A stretch of DNA of 64,000 bases from DATJCV01 sp963707665 (GTDB lineage: Bacteria > Pseudomonadota > Gammaproteobacteria > Burkholderiales > Burkholderiaceae_D), in assembly GCA_963707665.1 (NCBI GenBank), contig CAVPQU010000007.1, positions 62,001-126,000 of the forward strand. The letters are read 5' to 3'. How positions within the stretch are numbered: position 1 is the first letter of the stretch; each line of letters starts with the position of its first letter. The position numbers and the translations under genes were made by a program. This document shows positions 30,748-39,360 of this stretch, in pieces. The notes beneath the pieces are model-generated. The model was not told where the DNA came from, made no database searches, and worked only from the letters and a program-made list of their open reading frames with translations.

Positions 30748-31938
30748 ATGTTGGCGATGAATTACAGAGGGCCGTACCGGATCCGTGTGGCGCAAAAAGC
30801 GGAACCGGAAATCGAACATCCGAATGACGCCATCGTGCGGGTCACGCGCTCCTGCATTTGCGGCTCCGACTTGCACCTGTACCATGGCCTGGTGCCCGAT
30901 ACGCGAGTCGGCATGACCTTCGGCCACGAATTCACCGGCATCGTCGAAGAAGTCGGCGCCTCGGTCCAGAACCTGAAGGTGGGCGACCATGTGCTGGTGC
31001 CCTTCAATATCTTCTGTGGCTCCTGCTATTTCTGCCAGCGCGAACTCTATGGCAATTGCCACAACACCAATCCCGAAGCGACGGCGATCGGCGGCATTTA
31101 CGGCTATTCGCATACGGCCGGCGGCTATGACGGCGGCCAGGCCGAATATGTCCGGGTGCCGTTGGCCGATGTCGGCCCCACCGTTATTCCCGGCGACCTC
31201 GACCTGGACGACGCCGTGCTGCTGACCGATGCCTATCCGACCGGGTACCAGGCGGCGGAAATGGGCGAAATCGAAGAGGGCGATACCGTGGTGGTATTCG
31301 GCGCCGGCCCGGTCGGCATCTTTGCCGCCAAGTCGGCCTGGCTGTTGGGCGCCGGCCGCGTGATCGTGGTCGATCATATCGACTACCGCCTGGAATTCGT
31401 CAAGAATTTCGCGCAGTGCGAAGTCATCAACTTCAAGGATGTGGAAGACATGGCCCTTCACATCAAGAAAATGACGGACTGGCTGGGCGCCGACGTCTGC
31501 ATCGATTGCGTCGGCTGCGAAGCCTCGGGCAATGCAATGCAAAGCCTGAGTGGCCGCTACCTGATGCTGCAGGCGGGCGCGGCCACCGCCTTGCACTGGG
31601 CCATCAATTCGGTGCGCAAGGGCGGCGTGGTGTCGATCGTGGGCGTGTATGGGCCGACCTTCAATGCGGTTCCGATCGGCAATGCGCTCAACAAGGGCCT
31701 GACCCTGCGCATGAACCAAGCCAGCGTGAAGCGCCATTTGCCGCGTCTGATCGAGCATATCCAAGCCGGCCGCATCGAGCCCAGGAAAGTCATCACGCAC
31801 CGGATTCCGCTGCAGGAAGTCGCCGACGCCTACCATATCTTTTCCGGCAAGCTGGACAACTGCATCAAGACCGTGCTGATCCCACCCGGCATTCCCAGCC
31901 ACGGGATGCCGCAGAGCGCCGCCAGCCATCTGCATTGA
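30748..31938 (+). CDS. Zinc-dependent alcohol dehydrogenase family protein
   Basis: Medium-chain dehydrogenase of the formaldehyde/threonine dehydrogenase-like branch, 396 residues. GroES-like part: catalytic-zinc region CICGSDLHLYHG and GHEFTGIVEEVG; structural-zinc cysteines in NIFCGSCYFCQRELYGNC. Rossmann part: VVVFGAGPVGIFAAKSA. ATG at 30748 has AAGGAG 7 bp upstream. Substrate cannot be told from sequence; homologues are often induced under stress and annotated as glutathione-independent formaldehyde dehydrogenase-like. It is followed 24 bp later by a small unknown gene with its own ribosome site (CAGGAG), so the two probably form an operon. Confidence 0.9.
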   Translation: MLAMNYRGPYRIRVAQKAEPEIEHPNDAIVRVTRSCICGSDLHLYHGLVPDTRVGMTFGHEFTGIVEEVGASVQNLKVGDHVLVPFNIFCGSCYFCQRELYGNCHNTNPEATAIGGIYGYSHTAGGYDGGQAEYVRVPLADVGPTVIPGDLDLDDAVLLTDAYPTGYQAAEMGEIEEGDTVVVFGAGPVGIFAAKSAWLLGAGRVIVVDHIDYRLEFVKNFAQCEVINFKDVEDMALHIKKMTDWLGADVCIDCVGCEASGNAMQSLSGRYLMLQAGAATALHWAINSVRKGGVVSIVGVYGPTFNAVPIGNALNKGLTLRMNQASVKRHLPRLIEHIQAGRIEPRKVITHRIPLQEVADAYHIFSGKLDNCIKTVLIPPGIPSHGMPQSAASHLH

Positions 31939-31962
31939 TCGCCATTCCAGGAGTGCATTGCC

Positions 31963-32994
31963 ATGAGCATCCAATACGACGCGAAACCGCAAAAAGACCA
32001 TTCCGCGATAGCCGGCTGGGGCGCCGACCTTGATCACGTAAACCGGCCGGCGTATCCGAAGGAAAGAACGCCGCCGCGCCTGGAGGGCGTGCACTGGGAC
32101 CAACCCGAACAGCAGGTGGCCCACGTGAAGATTTACCACTCGATCGAGCGCCCCGGCATCACGCCGGTGTTTGGCACCAGCACGCCGCCGTCCGGGCTGA
32201 GCGGGAAAATCCGCGATTACGCCTACCGGCTAAGCGAGAGCGACATCCGGCACTGGCTGCTGTTGCTGGTGGCCGATCGCGTCAACATGCTCGAAGGCAT
32301 CGGCCAGGACCTGCGCCGCGGCCAGGTACCGAATATCTTTGCCGAAATGGGCATCAAGGCGGAGTTGAAACACAACCCGGCCGGTCTGGCGCGCAAGGCG
32401 GCGATCGCCTCGGCGCTGATCGGAGTCGGCTACTACCTGATGAAGCGCAAAGGCGGGCGTGATCCTGGGAGTGAAAAACCGCGTCAGGCGGAAGGACTGG
32501 ACTGCTGGACTGCGCGCCGGGCCGGATGGCAGGCCTTGGCCTGCCGCCTTCGCTCAATTGCGCAGGTTGACCAGCACGATGCCGGCCAGCACCAGCGCCG
32601 CGCCCACGGCAAAGCGCAGGCCGACCGGATCGTCCAGCAGCAGCACGCCGAAGGCGACCCCGAACAGTGGTGTCAAGAACGAGAACACCGACAAGCGCGA
32701 AGTCAAGTAACGCCGCAGCAGCCAGAACCAGGCAAGGAAGCTGGCGAAGCCGACCATCACAGTCTGGAATGCCAGGCTGGCCCAGGCGACGCCGCTGATC
32801 GGCAGCGTGACGGCGTCGCCGTCGGCCAGGGCTGCTGCCGTCAACAGTACGCCGGCGATCCCGAGCTGATACAGCAGGGTGGTGGTGGGCGGCGCTTCCG
32901 ACAGCGCGCTGGCGCGGATGGCCAAGGTGGTCGCGGCCCACAAGACACCGCCGGCGATCGCCATGCCGTCGCCCAGCAGCAGGTTTTGCCATGA
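31963..32994 (+). CDS. Conserved-looking hypothetical protein, true 3' end uncertain
   Basis: Starts at ATG 31963 after CAGGAGTGCATTGCC. The first ~165 residues look genuine: a hydrophilic N-terminus (SIQYDAKPQKDHSAIAG...), a repeat of 'RPAYPKERTPPRLEG' character, RLSESDIRHWLLLLVADRVNMLEGIGQDLRRG, then a short membrane-like segment KAAIASALIGVGYYLMKRKGG. From about 32460 the composition turns Gln/Arg/Gly-rich and the frame runs antisense through the DMT transporter gene, so the true gene probably ends near 32460-32525, before the hairpin at 32528. A lost stop or indel is suspected. It is probably cotranscribed with the alcohol dehydrogenase; function unknown. Confidence 0.6.
   Translation: MSIQYDAKPQKDHSAIAGWGADLDHVNRPAYPKERTPPRLEGVHWDQPEQQVAHVKIYHSIERPGITPVFGTSTPPSGLSGKIRDYAYRLSESDIRHWLLLLVADRVNMLEGIGQDLRRGQVPNIFAEMGIKAELKHNPAGLARKAAIASALIGVGYYLMKRKGGRDPGSEKPRQAEGLDCWTARRAGWQALACRLRSIAQVDQHDAGQHQRRAHGKAQADRIVQQQHAEGDPEQWCQEREHRQARSQVTPQQPEPGKEAGEADHHSLECQAGPGDAADRQRDGVAVGQGCCRQQYAGDPELIQQGGGGRRFRQRAGADGQGGRGPQDTAGDRHAVAQQQVLP
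32528..32545. terminator. Hairpin between convergent genes
   Basis: GGCAGGCC-TT-GGCCTGCC, a perfect 8-bp stem with a 2-nt centre (physically a 4-nt or larger loop), 9 bp beyond the stop of the minus-strand DMT transporter. There is no T-run, so terminator activity is inferred. Confidence 0.4.
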
Positions 32995-33456
32995 CTGCGC
33001 CTGGCTGCCGCCGAAACCATCGGCAAACGCCAGCGCGATGCCGGCGAAAGCCAGCAGTACGCCCAGCCATTGGCGCCCGCCCATTCGTTCGCCCGGCACC
33101 AGCCAATGCAGACCGAGCACCAGGAAAATCGGCGCGGTATACAAGAACACCGACACATGCGAAGCGGTGGTGTGGAGCAGCGCCACCGCCACGCACCAGA
33201 ATTCCAGCGCGAACAGCAAGCCGGTGAGGACGCCGGCGCGCAATGTGCCGTCGCGCAGCGACAGGCGCGGCCCGCGCCAAGCGATCAGCGCGGCCACCAT
33301 CAGCGCCGCCAGTCCCGAGCGCAAGCCGATTTGCAGCACTGGATTGATGCTGGGCGCAGCTACCTTGACAGCCACCTGCTGCAAGCCCCAGCACAGGCAC
33401 AGGATCAGCATGGCGCTGATCGCCAGGCCATCCAAGGGTTTGCGGGAACCGCTCAT
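32554..33456 (-). CDS. DMT-superfamily EamA transporter
   Basis: 300 residues from an ATG at 33456. Ten hydrophobic segments in two EamA repeats: LCLCWGLQQVAVKVAAPSINP starts the first, and GDGMAIAGGVLWAATTLAIRAS starts the second. It ends in LVLAGIVLVNLRN, typical of short DMT carriers. It is probably an inner-membrane metabolite exporter; substrate unknown. The longer frame to 33582 adds 42 residues of no conserved character, so the internal ATG is preferred, although its ribosome site (GAAAG) is weak. Confidence 0.86.
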   Translation of the reverse strand: MSGSRKPLDGLAISAMLILCLCWGLQQVAVKVAAPSINPVLQIGLRSGLAALMVAALIAWRGPRLSLRDGTLRAGVLTGLLFALEFWCVAVALLHTTASHVSVFLYTAPIFLVLGLHWLVPGERMGGRQWLGVLLAFAGIALAFADGFGGSQAQSWQNLLLGDGMAIAGGVLWAATTLAIRASALSEAPPTTTLLYQLGIAGVLLTAAALADGDAVTLPISGVAWASLAFQTVMVGFASFLAWFWLLRRYLTSRLSVFSFLTPLFGVAFGVLLLDDPVGLRFAVGAALVLAGIVLVNLRN

Positions 33457-33590
33457 GCTTTCGTCTTTCGCGTTGCCATCCGCCGACCAGCGCGGAAAGC
33501 GGCTGGAGTGAAAAGCGGAGGGCGGCGTGATTGTAGCGGCTACGGCGAAAGCGCGTGGGTGCCAACGGCTACAACAAAGCAAGAAAATCT

Positions 33591-33650
33591 GGGGTATGTA
33601 ATAAATATTAATATTACATAAGTGAAAAAGGCGTCACATGGGTGGAGTAT
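33591..33650 (+). repeat. GGGGTAT-N46-GGAGTAT paired-heptamer element (copy 4)
   Basis: GGGGTAT at 33591-33597 (one mismatch) and GGAGTAT at 33644-33650, starts 53 bp apart. The interior has GTAATA-8-TATTAC. It forms the left border of the vestigial nitrate-respiration segment. Confidence 0.55.
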
Positions 33651-33666
33651 TTGCCTACAGCAGCAA

Positions 33667-33944
33667 TCAAGCCCGGCAATCGGCCGGCAGCGACCGCTCA
33701 TCCGGCGCGCAAGCGCCGAACAGGTGCCCCTGCAGGAAGCGATGGATCGCCGTTACGTCCGATAGCAGCAGCCATGGCTGCGCACAGTCCAGCTCGATAT
33801 CGCTGGCCACTGCGACGATTGCCGGGTGATTCAGCTGCGGCGCGCGCCCGAGGCAGCTGCGATGCAAGCGCAGCTGCGGCAGGTCACTGTCCTTGTAGCC
33901 TTCCACTAGCACCAGGCCGCAAGGCGACAGCCGCTCCAGACGTG
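33667..33944 (-). pseudogene. mobB: 3' remnant of molybdopterin-guanine dinucleotide adaptor MobB
   Basis: Minus-strand translation gives [27 protein letters not shown]...IVAVASDIELDC...LLLSDVTAIHRFLQGHLFG before a stop at 33667. The VEGYK...P-L-LHR and VAVASD blocks match the C-terminal half of MobB. The N-terminal half with the P-loop is absent. Immediately upstream (about 33935-33950) the sequence changes into narI, so the remnant was made by a deletion fusing the two genes. MobB assists Mo-bis-MGD cofactor assembly, which nitrate reductase needs. Confidence 0.72.
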
Positions 33945-34205
33945 CGCCAGCCGCGAGAACGGGAATAGCAAAAACATGGCCATGCCGAAGAATAGATGGA
34001 TCCGGTAAATCAGCGGCACGCCGGCCAGGAACCCGACAGCATCGCCGCGGAAGGTAACGATGTGCTGGGCTCAATTTGCCAGCAGTACCATCACCGAGCC
34101 GTCCATGTGGCCGAGCGACGCGAAGATGCTGACCAGGCCGAGCAGCAGCGTGACCAGCACCCACAGCAGGATAAAGATATCCATCCGGCTGCTGGTGGCG
34201 GTGAT
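33935..34205 (-). pseudogene. narI: Remnant of respiratory nitrate reductase gamma subunit NarI
   Basis: Minus-strand translation: [96 protein letters not shown] (blocks). This matches the central and C-terminal membrane part of NarI, including haem-region HMDG and RIHLFFG. An in-frame TGA replaces the Trp expected before AQ. The N-terminal part is missing at the narL junction, and the C-terminus is fused to mobB. It cannot encode a functional cytochrome b subunit. Confidence 0.75.
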
Positions 34206-34560
34206 CCGTGCCGGCGCCGACGGTTACTTGCTGAAAGACACCGAGCTGGAAGACTTGCTGGCGGCGCTGCACCGGACGATGTTTGGGCGCACCAGCATCA
34301 GTCCCGAACTGTTCAGCCTGCTGGCCGGCGCGCTGCGCGCCGAAGCGCTGGAGCAGCGCCGCACGCAAACCGAGCTGACCGAACGCGAGCAGCAAATCCT
34401 GCAACTCCTGGCTGGCGGCAAATCCAACAAGCTGATCGCGCGCGAACTGGACATCATGGACAGCACGGTCAAAGTGCACAGCCGCAACCTGCTGAAAAAA
34501 TGCAGTTTCGTTCGCGGCTGGAAGCCGCCGTGTGGGCCGTGGGGGCGGAGGGAAGCAAGT
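34190..34560 (+). pseudogene. narL: C-terminal remnant of a NarL-type response regulator
   Basis: Plus-strand translation begins inside the receiver domain (RAGADGYLLKDTELEDLLAALHRT) and continues through the LuxR-type helix-turn-helix (LTEREQQILQLLAGGKSNKLIARELDIMDSTVKVH). After NLLKKCSF the frame shifts; in the next frame RSRLEAAVWAV, the usual NarL end, can be read. The phosphoacceptor Asp region is absent. Together with the narI and mobB pieces, it indicates loss of a complete nitrate-respiration locus. Confidence 0.72.
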
Positions 34561-34625
34561 CGGCGTGCGGACGCAGCGACTCTAAAAATGCCTCGTTGCG
34601 CTCATGCGGAAGTTTTAAGAAACAC

Positions 34626-34686
34626 GGAGTATATGCCAATCGCCCCATATTTATCTTCTGAAATTGGCATGTATATGTTGGAGTAT
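34626..34686 (+). repeat. GGAGTAT-N47-GGAGTAT paired-heptamer element (copy 5)
   Basis: Exact heptamers at 34626-34632 and 34680-34686, starts 54 bp apart. The interior carries a perfect 8-bp inverted repeat ATGCCAAT...ATTGGCAT that reaches the left heptamer. It forms the right border of the vestigial nitrate segment. Confidence 0.6.
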
Positions 34687-34696
34687 ATGGACTGCG

Positions 34697-35170
34697 CTAT
34701 TCCGGCCCGAGCCGGCCGGCCGCCGCCAGTTCGCGGATGATGCGGATGGTGTCGATATCCGCTTCTTCGTAGGTCGCGCGGCGGAAATCGTTGTACATCG
34801 CTTCCGCCGCGCCGTCGTTGGCGCCGCCATCATCGTAGGTGAAGCGCACGTACAGCAAGCCGGGCTGCGGCTCTTCGATCGTCATGTCGAGGCTGGAGGC
34901 GGCGATGTCGGCCTGCGCCGGTATCCGGTATTGCACTTGCTGCTGCGGCAGGAGGCGCACGTGGTCGCGGATCACCAGGCTGCCGTAGCGCAAGGTGCGC
35001 TGCATCGACTCGTCGGCGTGCTCGGCGATCGTGCATTCATCCAAGTGCGGCATGAACAGTTGCGGCGCTTCGGCACGCAGCACCAGACCGCGCCACAATT
35101 GTTCGCGCGCGAGCGGCACGATCAGCGGGTTAAGGAGATCGTTGATTTCGACCAGGTGGGTGAATTTCAT
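34697..35170 (-). CDS. AtaL-like (DUF1857) SRPBCC family protein
   Basis: 157 residues. The N-terminus MKFTHLVEINDLLNPLIVPLAREQLWRGL and the middle PHLDECTI are those of the DUF1857/AtaL family, a START/SRPBCC-like hydrophobic-pocket fold. The family is named from fungal secondary-metabolite clusters but occurs widely in proteobacteria with no proven role. It stands alone, immediately right of the nitrate remnants; the ATG at 35170 has no strong ribosome site. Confidence 0.82.
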   Translation of the reverse strand: MKFTHLVEINDLLNPLIVPLAREQLWRGLVLRAEAPQLFMPHLDECTIAEHADESMQRTLRYGSLVIRDHVRLLPQQQVQYRIPAQADIAASSLDMTIEEPQPGLLYVRFTYDDGGANDGAAEAMYNDFRRATYEEADIDTIRIIRELAAAGRLGPE

Positions 35171-35380
35171 CGGTTCGGCGTGGGTTCGAGACAGGGAAGC
35201 GCTGTGTGGAGCGGCTCAAGACCATATTAGACACCATACGAGAGCAGTCCGTGGCGCCTACTTCGCCGACGCGTCGGGCGTGATAAATTGATCAGTAATA
35301 TGTGGGCGCTCATACCTGACTAGGAACGCTTGCTCCACCGTCCATGATGCATCATTCGATCCGCGCCCAGGAGTCCAGCC

Positions 35381-36040
35381 ATGTCCCGCCGCACCGTGAA
35401 TCTCGATGATACGCTCTACCAATACCTGCTCGACCATTCGCTGCGTGAGCATCCGGTACTGGCCGCACTGCGCCACGCGACCGCCAGCCACCCGCATGCC
35501 GGCATGCAGATCGCGCCCGATCAGGGGCAGTTCATGGCACTGCTGGTGCGCCTGCTGGGGGCGCGCCAGACGATCGAAATCGGGGTGTTTACCGGCTACA
35601 GCGCGCTCGCCGTGGCGCTAGCCTTGCCGGCGGACGGCCGGGTACTGGCTTGCGATATCAGCGCGGCATATACGGATATCGGCCGACCCTATTGGGAAGC
35701 GGCCGGCGTCGCCCACAAGATCGAGCTGCAGCTGGCGCCGGCGCTGGCGACCTTGGACGCGCAACTGGCCGCCGGGGCTGCCGGCCAGTACGACTTCGCT
35801 TTCATTGACGCCGACAAGACCGGCTACGACGCTTATTATGAGCGCTGCCTGCAATTGCTGCGGCCGGGCGGGCTGATCGTCATCGACAATGTCTTGTGGG
35901 GCGGCAGCGTCGCCGCCGCCGCCCAGGATGCCGACACCGCGGCGCTGCAGGCGCTCAACGACAAGCTGCACGGGGACGATCGCATCGACCTGTCGCTGGT
36001 GCCGGTCGGCGATGGCCTTTCGCTGGCGCGCAAGCGTTGA
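35381..36040 (+). CDS. Class I SAM-dependent O-methyltransferase
   Basis: 219 residues of the caffeoyl-CoA/catechol O-methyltransferase family (PF01596). The SAM-binding motif is IEIGVFTGYSALAVALAL (~residues 65-82). The acidic VLACDIS follows, and DFAFIDADKTGYDAYYE carries the metal-binding Asp residues; VIDNVLWGGSV is the late motif. It transfers a methyl group to a hydroxyl of a small aromatic or related compound, with a divalent cation. Substrate unknown. The start is TTG/ATG-type at 35381 (ATG), and the DJ-1-type gene begins 50 bp after its stop. Confidence 0.9.
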   Translation: MSRRTVNLDDTLYQYLLDHSLREHPVLAALRHATASHPHAGMQIAPDQGQFMALLVRLLGARQTIEIGVFTGYSALAVALALPADGRVLACDISAAYTDIGRPYWEAAGVAHKIELQLAPALATLDAQLAAGAAGQYDFAFIDADKTGYDAYYERCLQLLRPGGLIVIDNVLWGGSVAAAAQDADTAALQALNDKLHGDDRIDLSLVPVGDGLSLARKR

Positions 36041-36089
36041 GCAGATTCGCCGCTTTGTTCCGGATTTTTACCGTGCCAACACTTCCTTG

Positions 36090-36839
36090 ATGCCGACGCT
36101 GCTAGTTCCGCTGCCCGCCGCCGATTTTGACCCGACTGAAACCGCGGTGCCGTGGCGCATCCTGAGCGCGGCCGGGAATACGTTGGTGTTTGCGACGCCG
36201 GACGGCAAGCCGGGACAGGCCGATCCCCGCATGCTGACCGGCCGGGGTTTGGGCTTTTTGGCGCCGTTGCTGCAGGCCGACGCCAATGGCCGGCAAGCCT
36301 ATGCGGCAATGCGGCAGGCAGCGGCGTTTCAGAAGCCGCTGGCCTGGCGCGACATCCGAAGCGCCGATTTCCAGGCGCTGCTGTTGCCGGGCGGCCATGC
36401 ACCGGGCATGCGGCCGTATCTGGAATCCAGCATCCTGCAGGCGCGCTGCGCCGAGTTTTTCGAACAGGACAAGCTGGTCGGCGCGATCTGCCACGGCGTG
36501 CTGCTGGCGGCACGCGCGCGCAACAGCGCCGGCCGTTCGGTATTATTCGGCAGGAAAACTACCGCGCTGACCCGGCGCATGGAGCTTGGCGCCTGGGCTT
36601 TGACCTGCAGCTGGCTTGGCAATTACTACCGGACCTATCGACAAACGGTGCAGGGCGAGGTCAGCCGCGTGCTTGCCAGTCCGGCCGATTTCCGGCCCGG
36701 CCCGGGCGGCACGCAGCGCGATAGTCCGCAACGGCCCGAGCTCGGATTTACCGTGGCCGACGGCCGTTATCTGTCGGCGCGCTGGCCCGGCGATGCGCAT
36801 CGCTTCGCGAATGAATTTGCGGCGCTATGCGGCACCTGA
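36090..36839 (+). CDS. DJ-1/PfpI family protein
   Basis: 249 residues of the type 1 glutamine-amidotransferase-like (DJ-1/PfpI) superfamily. The nucleophile elbow is [12 protein letters not shown] with the catalytic Cys near residue 133, preceded by [18 protein letters not shown], the Gly-rich segment that holds the acidic/His region. Members include chaperones, glyoxalase III-type deglycases and proteases; the exact activity is open. The ATG at 36090 is the first plausible start after the methyltransferase; the frame is open further upstream but overlaps that gene. Confidence 0.83.
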   Translation: MPTLLVPLPAADFDPTETAVPWRILSAAGNTLVFATPDGKPGQADPRMLTGRGLGFLAPLLQADANGRQAYAAMRQAAAFQKPLAWRDIRSADFQALLLPGGHAPGMRPYLESSILQARCAEFFEQDKLVGAICHGVLLAARARNSAGRSVLFGRKTTALTRRMELGAWALTCSWLGNYYRTYRQTVQGEVSRVLASPADFRPGPGGTQRDSPQRPELGFTVADGRYLSARWPGDAHRFANEFAALCGT

Positions 36840-36892
36840 ACAGCAAGAGAAACCTGGAAAATGCAGCAAAAAAAATATCAGAAGGAGCGTTC

Positions 36893-37819
36893 GTGCAGCC
36901 AATCATTTCCGTCCATAACCTGACCAAGACCTACGCTTCCGGCTTGCACGCATTGAAAAATGTCGACCTCGAGATTCGGCGCGGCGAGATTTTCGCGCTG
37001 CTGGGTCCGAACGGCGCCGGCAAAACCACGCTGATTTCAATCGTCTGCGGCATCGTCAATCCGAGCTCGGGCACGGTGCTGGCCGACGGCCACGATGTCG
37101 TCGCCGACTATCGTGCGGCGCGCGCCAAGATCGGTCTGGTGCCGCAGGAACTGTCGACCGATTCCTTCGAGACCGTCTGGGCCACGGTCAATTTCAGCCG
37201 CGGCCTGTTCGGCAAGCCGCGCAACCATGCGCATGTCGAGCGCGTATTGCGCGAACTGTCGCTGTGGGACAAGAAGGATTCCCGCATCATGGCCTTGTCG
37301 GGCGGCATGAAGCGGCGCGTGATGATCGCCAAGGCGCTGTCGCACGAGCCACAGATCCTGTTCCTGGACGAGCCCACCGCCGGCGTCGACGTCGAGCTGC
37401 GGCGCGACATGTGGCAGATGGTGCGGCGCTTGCGCGACCACGGCGTCACCATCATCCTGACCACCCATTACATCGAGGAAGCCGAAGAAATGGCGGACCG
37501 CATCGGCGTCATCAGCAAAGGCGAGATCATCCTGGTCGAGGACAAGGCGGTGCTGATGGAAAAGCTCGGCAAGAAGCAATTGCGGGTGCAGCTGCAACGG
37601 CCGCTGACGGCGATACCGGATGAGTTGCGCGCCCACCGGCTGGAGCTGTCAGCGGCCGGCGACGAGCTGGTTTACACCTTCGACGCCCAGAGCGAACAGA
37701 CCGGCATCGCCGATCTGCTGCGGCAATTGAACGAGCACGGCATCGACTTCAAGGATCTGCAATCGAGCCAGAGTTCGCTGGAAGAAATTTTCGTCAATCT
37801 GGTGAGGGCACGGCCATGA
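36893..37819 (+). CDS. yadG: ABC transporter ATP-binding protein (YadG-type)
   Basis: 308 residues from a GTG at 36893, with AGAAGGAG five bases upstream. Walker [10 protein letters not shown], signature [15 protein letters not shown], Walker [13 protein letters not shown], and switch His in [14 protein letters not shown]. The order and C-terminal extension fit ABC-2 exporters of the YadG/drug-export type. Its stop overlaps the start of the permease gene by four bases (ATGA), indicating translational coupling. It powers export from the cytoplasm; the substrate is not known. Confidence 0.92.
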   Translation: MQPIISVHNLTKTYASGLHALKNVDLEIRRGEIFALLGPNGAGKTTLISIVCGIVNPSSGTVLADGHDVVADYRAARAKIGLVPQELSTDSFETVWATVNFSRGLFGKPRNHAHVERVLRELSLWDKKDSRIMALSGGMKRRVMIAKALSHEPQILFLDEPTAGVDVELRRDMWQMVRRLRDHGVTIILTTHYIEEAEEMADRIGVISKGEIILVEDKAVLMEKLGKKQLRVQLQRPLTAIPDELRAHRLELSAAGDELVYTFDAQSEQTGIADLLRQLNEHGIDFKDLQSSQSSLEEIFVNLVRARP

Positions 37820-38577
37820 ACTGGTATGCGATTCGGGCAATCTATCTGTTTGAAATGGCGCGCAGCTGGCGCACGCTGATGCAAAGCCTGGCCTCGCCGG
37901 TGATTGCGACCTCGCTCTACTTCGTCGTGTTCGGCTCGGCGATCGGCTCGCGCATGGGCCAGATCGACGGCATCAGCTATGGCGCCTTCATCGTGCCCGG
38001 CCTGATCATGCTGTCGCTGCTGACCGAAAGCATTTCCAATGCCTCGTTCGGCATCTACATGCCGAAATTTTCCGGCACGATTTACGAGGTGCTGTCGGCG
38101 CCCATCTCGCCAATCGAAATCGTCACCGGCTATGTCGGCGCGGCCGCCACCAAGTCGGTGATCCTGGGCCTGATCATCCTCGTCACCGCGCGCCTGTTCG
38201 TCGAGTTTCAGATTGCCCATCCACTGTGGATGCTGTTGTTCCTGCTGCTGACTGCGCTCACCTTCAGCCTGTTCGGCTTCATCATCGGCGTCTGGGCCGA
38301 CGGCTTCGAGAAGCTGCAGATCATCCCGATGCTGATCGTCACGCCACTGACCTTTCTTGGCGGCAGCTTCTATTCGATCCACATGCTGCCGCCATTCTGG
38401 CAAAAGCTGACCCTGTTCAATCCGGTGGTGTACCTGATCAGCGGTTTTCGCTGGAGCTTTTACGGCGTCGCCGATGTCAACGTGGCGATCAGCATCGGCA
38501 TGACGCTGGTGTTCCTGGCGCTGTGCCTGCTGGTAGTGCGCTGGATCTTTCGCAGCGGCTACCGGCTCAAGACCTGA
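37816..38577 (+). CDS. yadH: ABC-2 type transporter permease (YadH-type)
   Basis: 253 residues, six membrane segments, beginning [28 protein letters not shown]. The conserved late block [38 protein letters not shown] is the ABC-2 permease signature. It overlaps the ATPase gene by four bases and should assemble with it into a homodimeric or heterodimeric exporter. Its substrate is unknown; polysaccharide, lipid and drug roles exist in the family. Confidence 0.92.
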   Translation: MNWYAIRAIYLFEMARSWRTLMQSLASPVIATSLYFVVFGSAIGSRMGQIDGISYGAFIVPGLIMLSLLTESISNASFGIYMPKFSGTIYEVLSAPISPIEIVTGYVGAAATKSVILGLIILVTARLFVEFQIAHPLWMLLFLLLTALTFSLFGFIIGVWADGFEKLQIIPMLIVTPLTFLGGSFYSIHMLPPFWQKLTLFNPVVYLISGFRWSFYGVADVNVAISIGMTLVFLALCLLVVRWIFRSGYRLKT

Positions 38578-38667
38578 GCCTGCGTCCGCTCCGGGTTTGC
38601 ACAATCGGGCTTACACTGTTTCTGTCCCCTGATTCCTGCAGGTCACGTTGTTTCCATACTGCCATTG

Positions 38668-39258
38668 ATGTCTTCTTCGCCACTGGATTTGCTACTCAAG
38701 GAAATTGCCACCTGCCAGGCCTGCGCCGCTAGCTTGCCACACCTGCCGCGCCCGGTGGTTGCCGCCGGCGCGGGTGCGCGCCTGCTGATCGTCGGCCAAG
38801 CACCAGGACGCCGCGTGCATGAAACCGGGATTCCGTGGAATGACCCATCCGGCGTGCAATTGCGCGCCTGGCTGCAATTGACGCCGGAAGAGTTCTACGA
38901 TGCCAGCCGGGTGGCGATCGTGCCGATGGGCCTGTGCTATCCCGGCAAGGGCGCGAGTGGCGATCTGCCGCCGCGCCCCGAGTGCGCGCCGCTGTGGCAT
39001 CCGCGCCTGCTGGCGGCCATGCCGGAAATCCGTTTTACGTTGTTGATCGGCCGTTACGCGCAAGCCTGGTATTTGAAAAAAAACTGCAAGCCGACCCTGA
39101 CCGCGACGGTGGCGGCCTACGCCGAATATCTGCCACGCTACTTGCCGCTGCCGCATCCGAGCCCGCGCAACCGCTATTGGCAGACGCGCAATCCGTGGTT
39201 CGCCAGCGAGGTGCTGCCGGTGCTACGGAGGCGCGTGGCGGCGGCGCTGGCGGATTAA
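38668..39258 (+). CDS. Uracil-DNA glycosylase superfamily protein
   Basis: 196 residues. N-terminal CQAC-containing segment, the glycosylase motif LIVGQAPGRRVHETGIPWNDPSG (the GxAPG..D pattern that contacts uracil), VPMGLCYPGKG, and the late HPSPRNRYW that inserts into DNA. This is the COG1573-like branch. Only one CxxC pair is present, so the iron-sulphur cluster of family 4/5 enzymes is not supported. It probably acts in base-excision repair, but specificity may differ from classical Ung. ATG 38668 is used; TTG at 38665 is adjacent. Confidence 0.85.
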   Translation: MSSSPLDLLLKEIATCQACAASLPHLPRPVVAAGAGARLLIVGQAPGRRVHETGIPWNDPSGVQLRAWLQLTPEEFYDASRVAIVPMGLCYPGKGASGDLPPRPECAPLWHPRLLAAMPEIRFTLLIGRYAQAWYLKKNCKPTLTATVAAYAEYLPRYLPLPHPSPRNRYWQTRNPWFASEVLPVLRRRVAAALAD

Positions 39259-39360
39259 GCGACGGTCCTGCGTGCGGCTTTCAGCGAGAGCGGCAAACCA
39301 ATCCTTGCCGTGCCTTATGGTTTAATTTGCCATGCTTCTCCATTTCACCTCAGCCCAGAC

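Noticed and set aside
34060..34740. Intact response-regulator gene
   Set aside because: The frame lacks the receiver N-terminus and phosphoacceptor region, and the final helices are out of frame.
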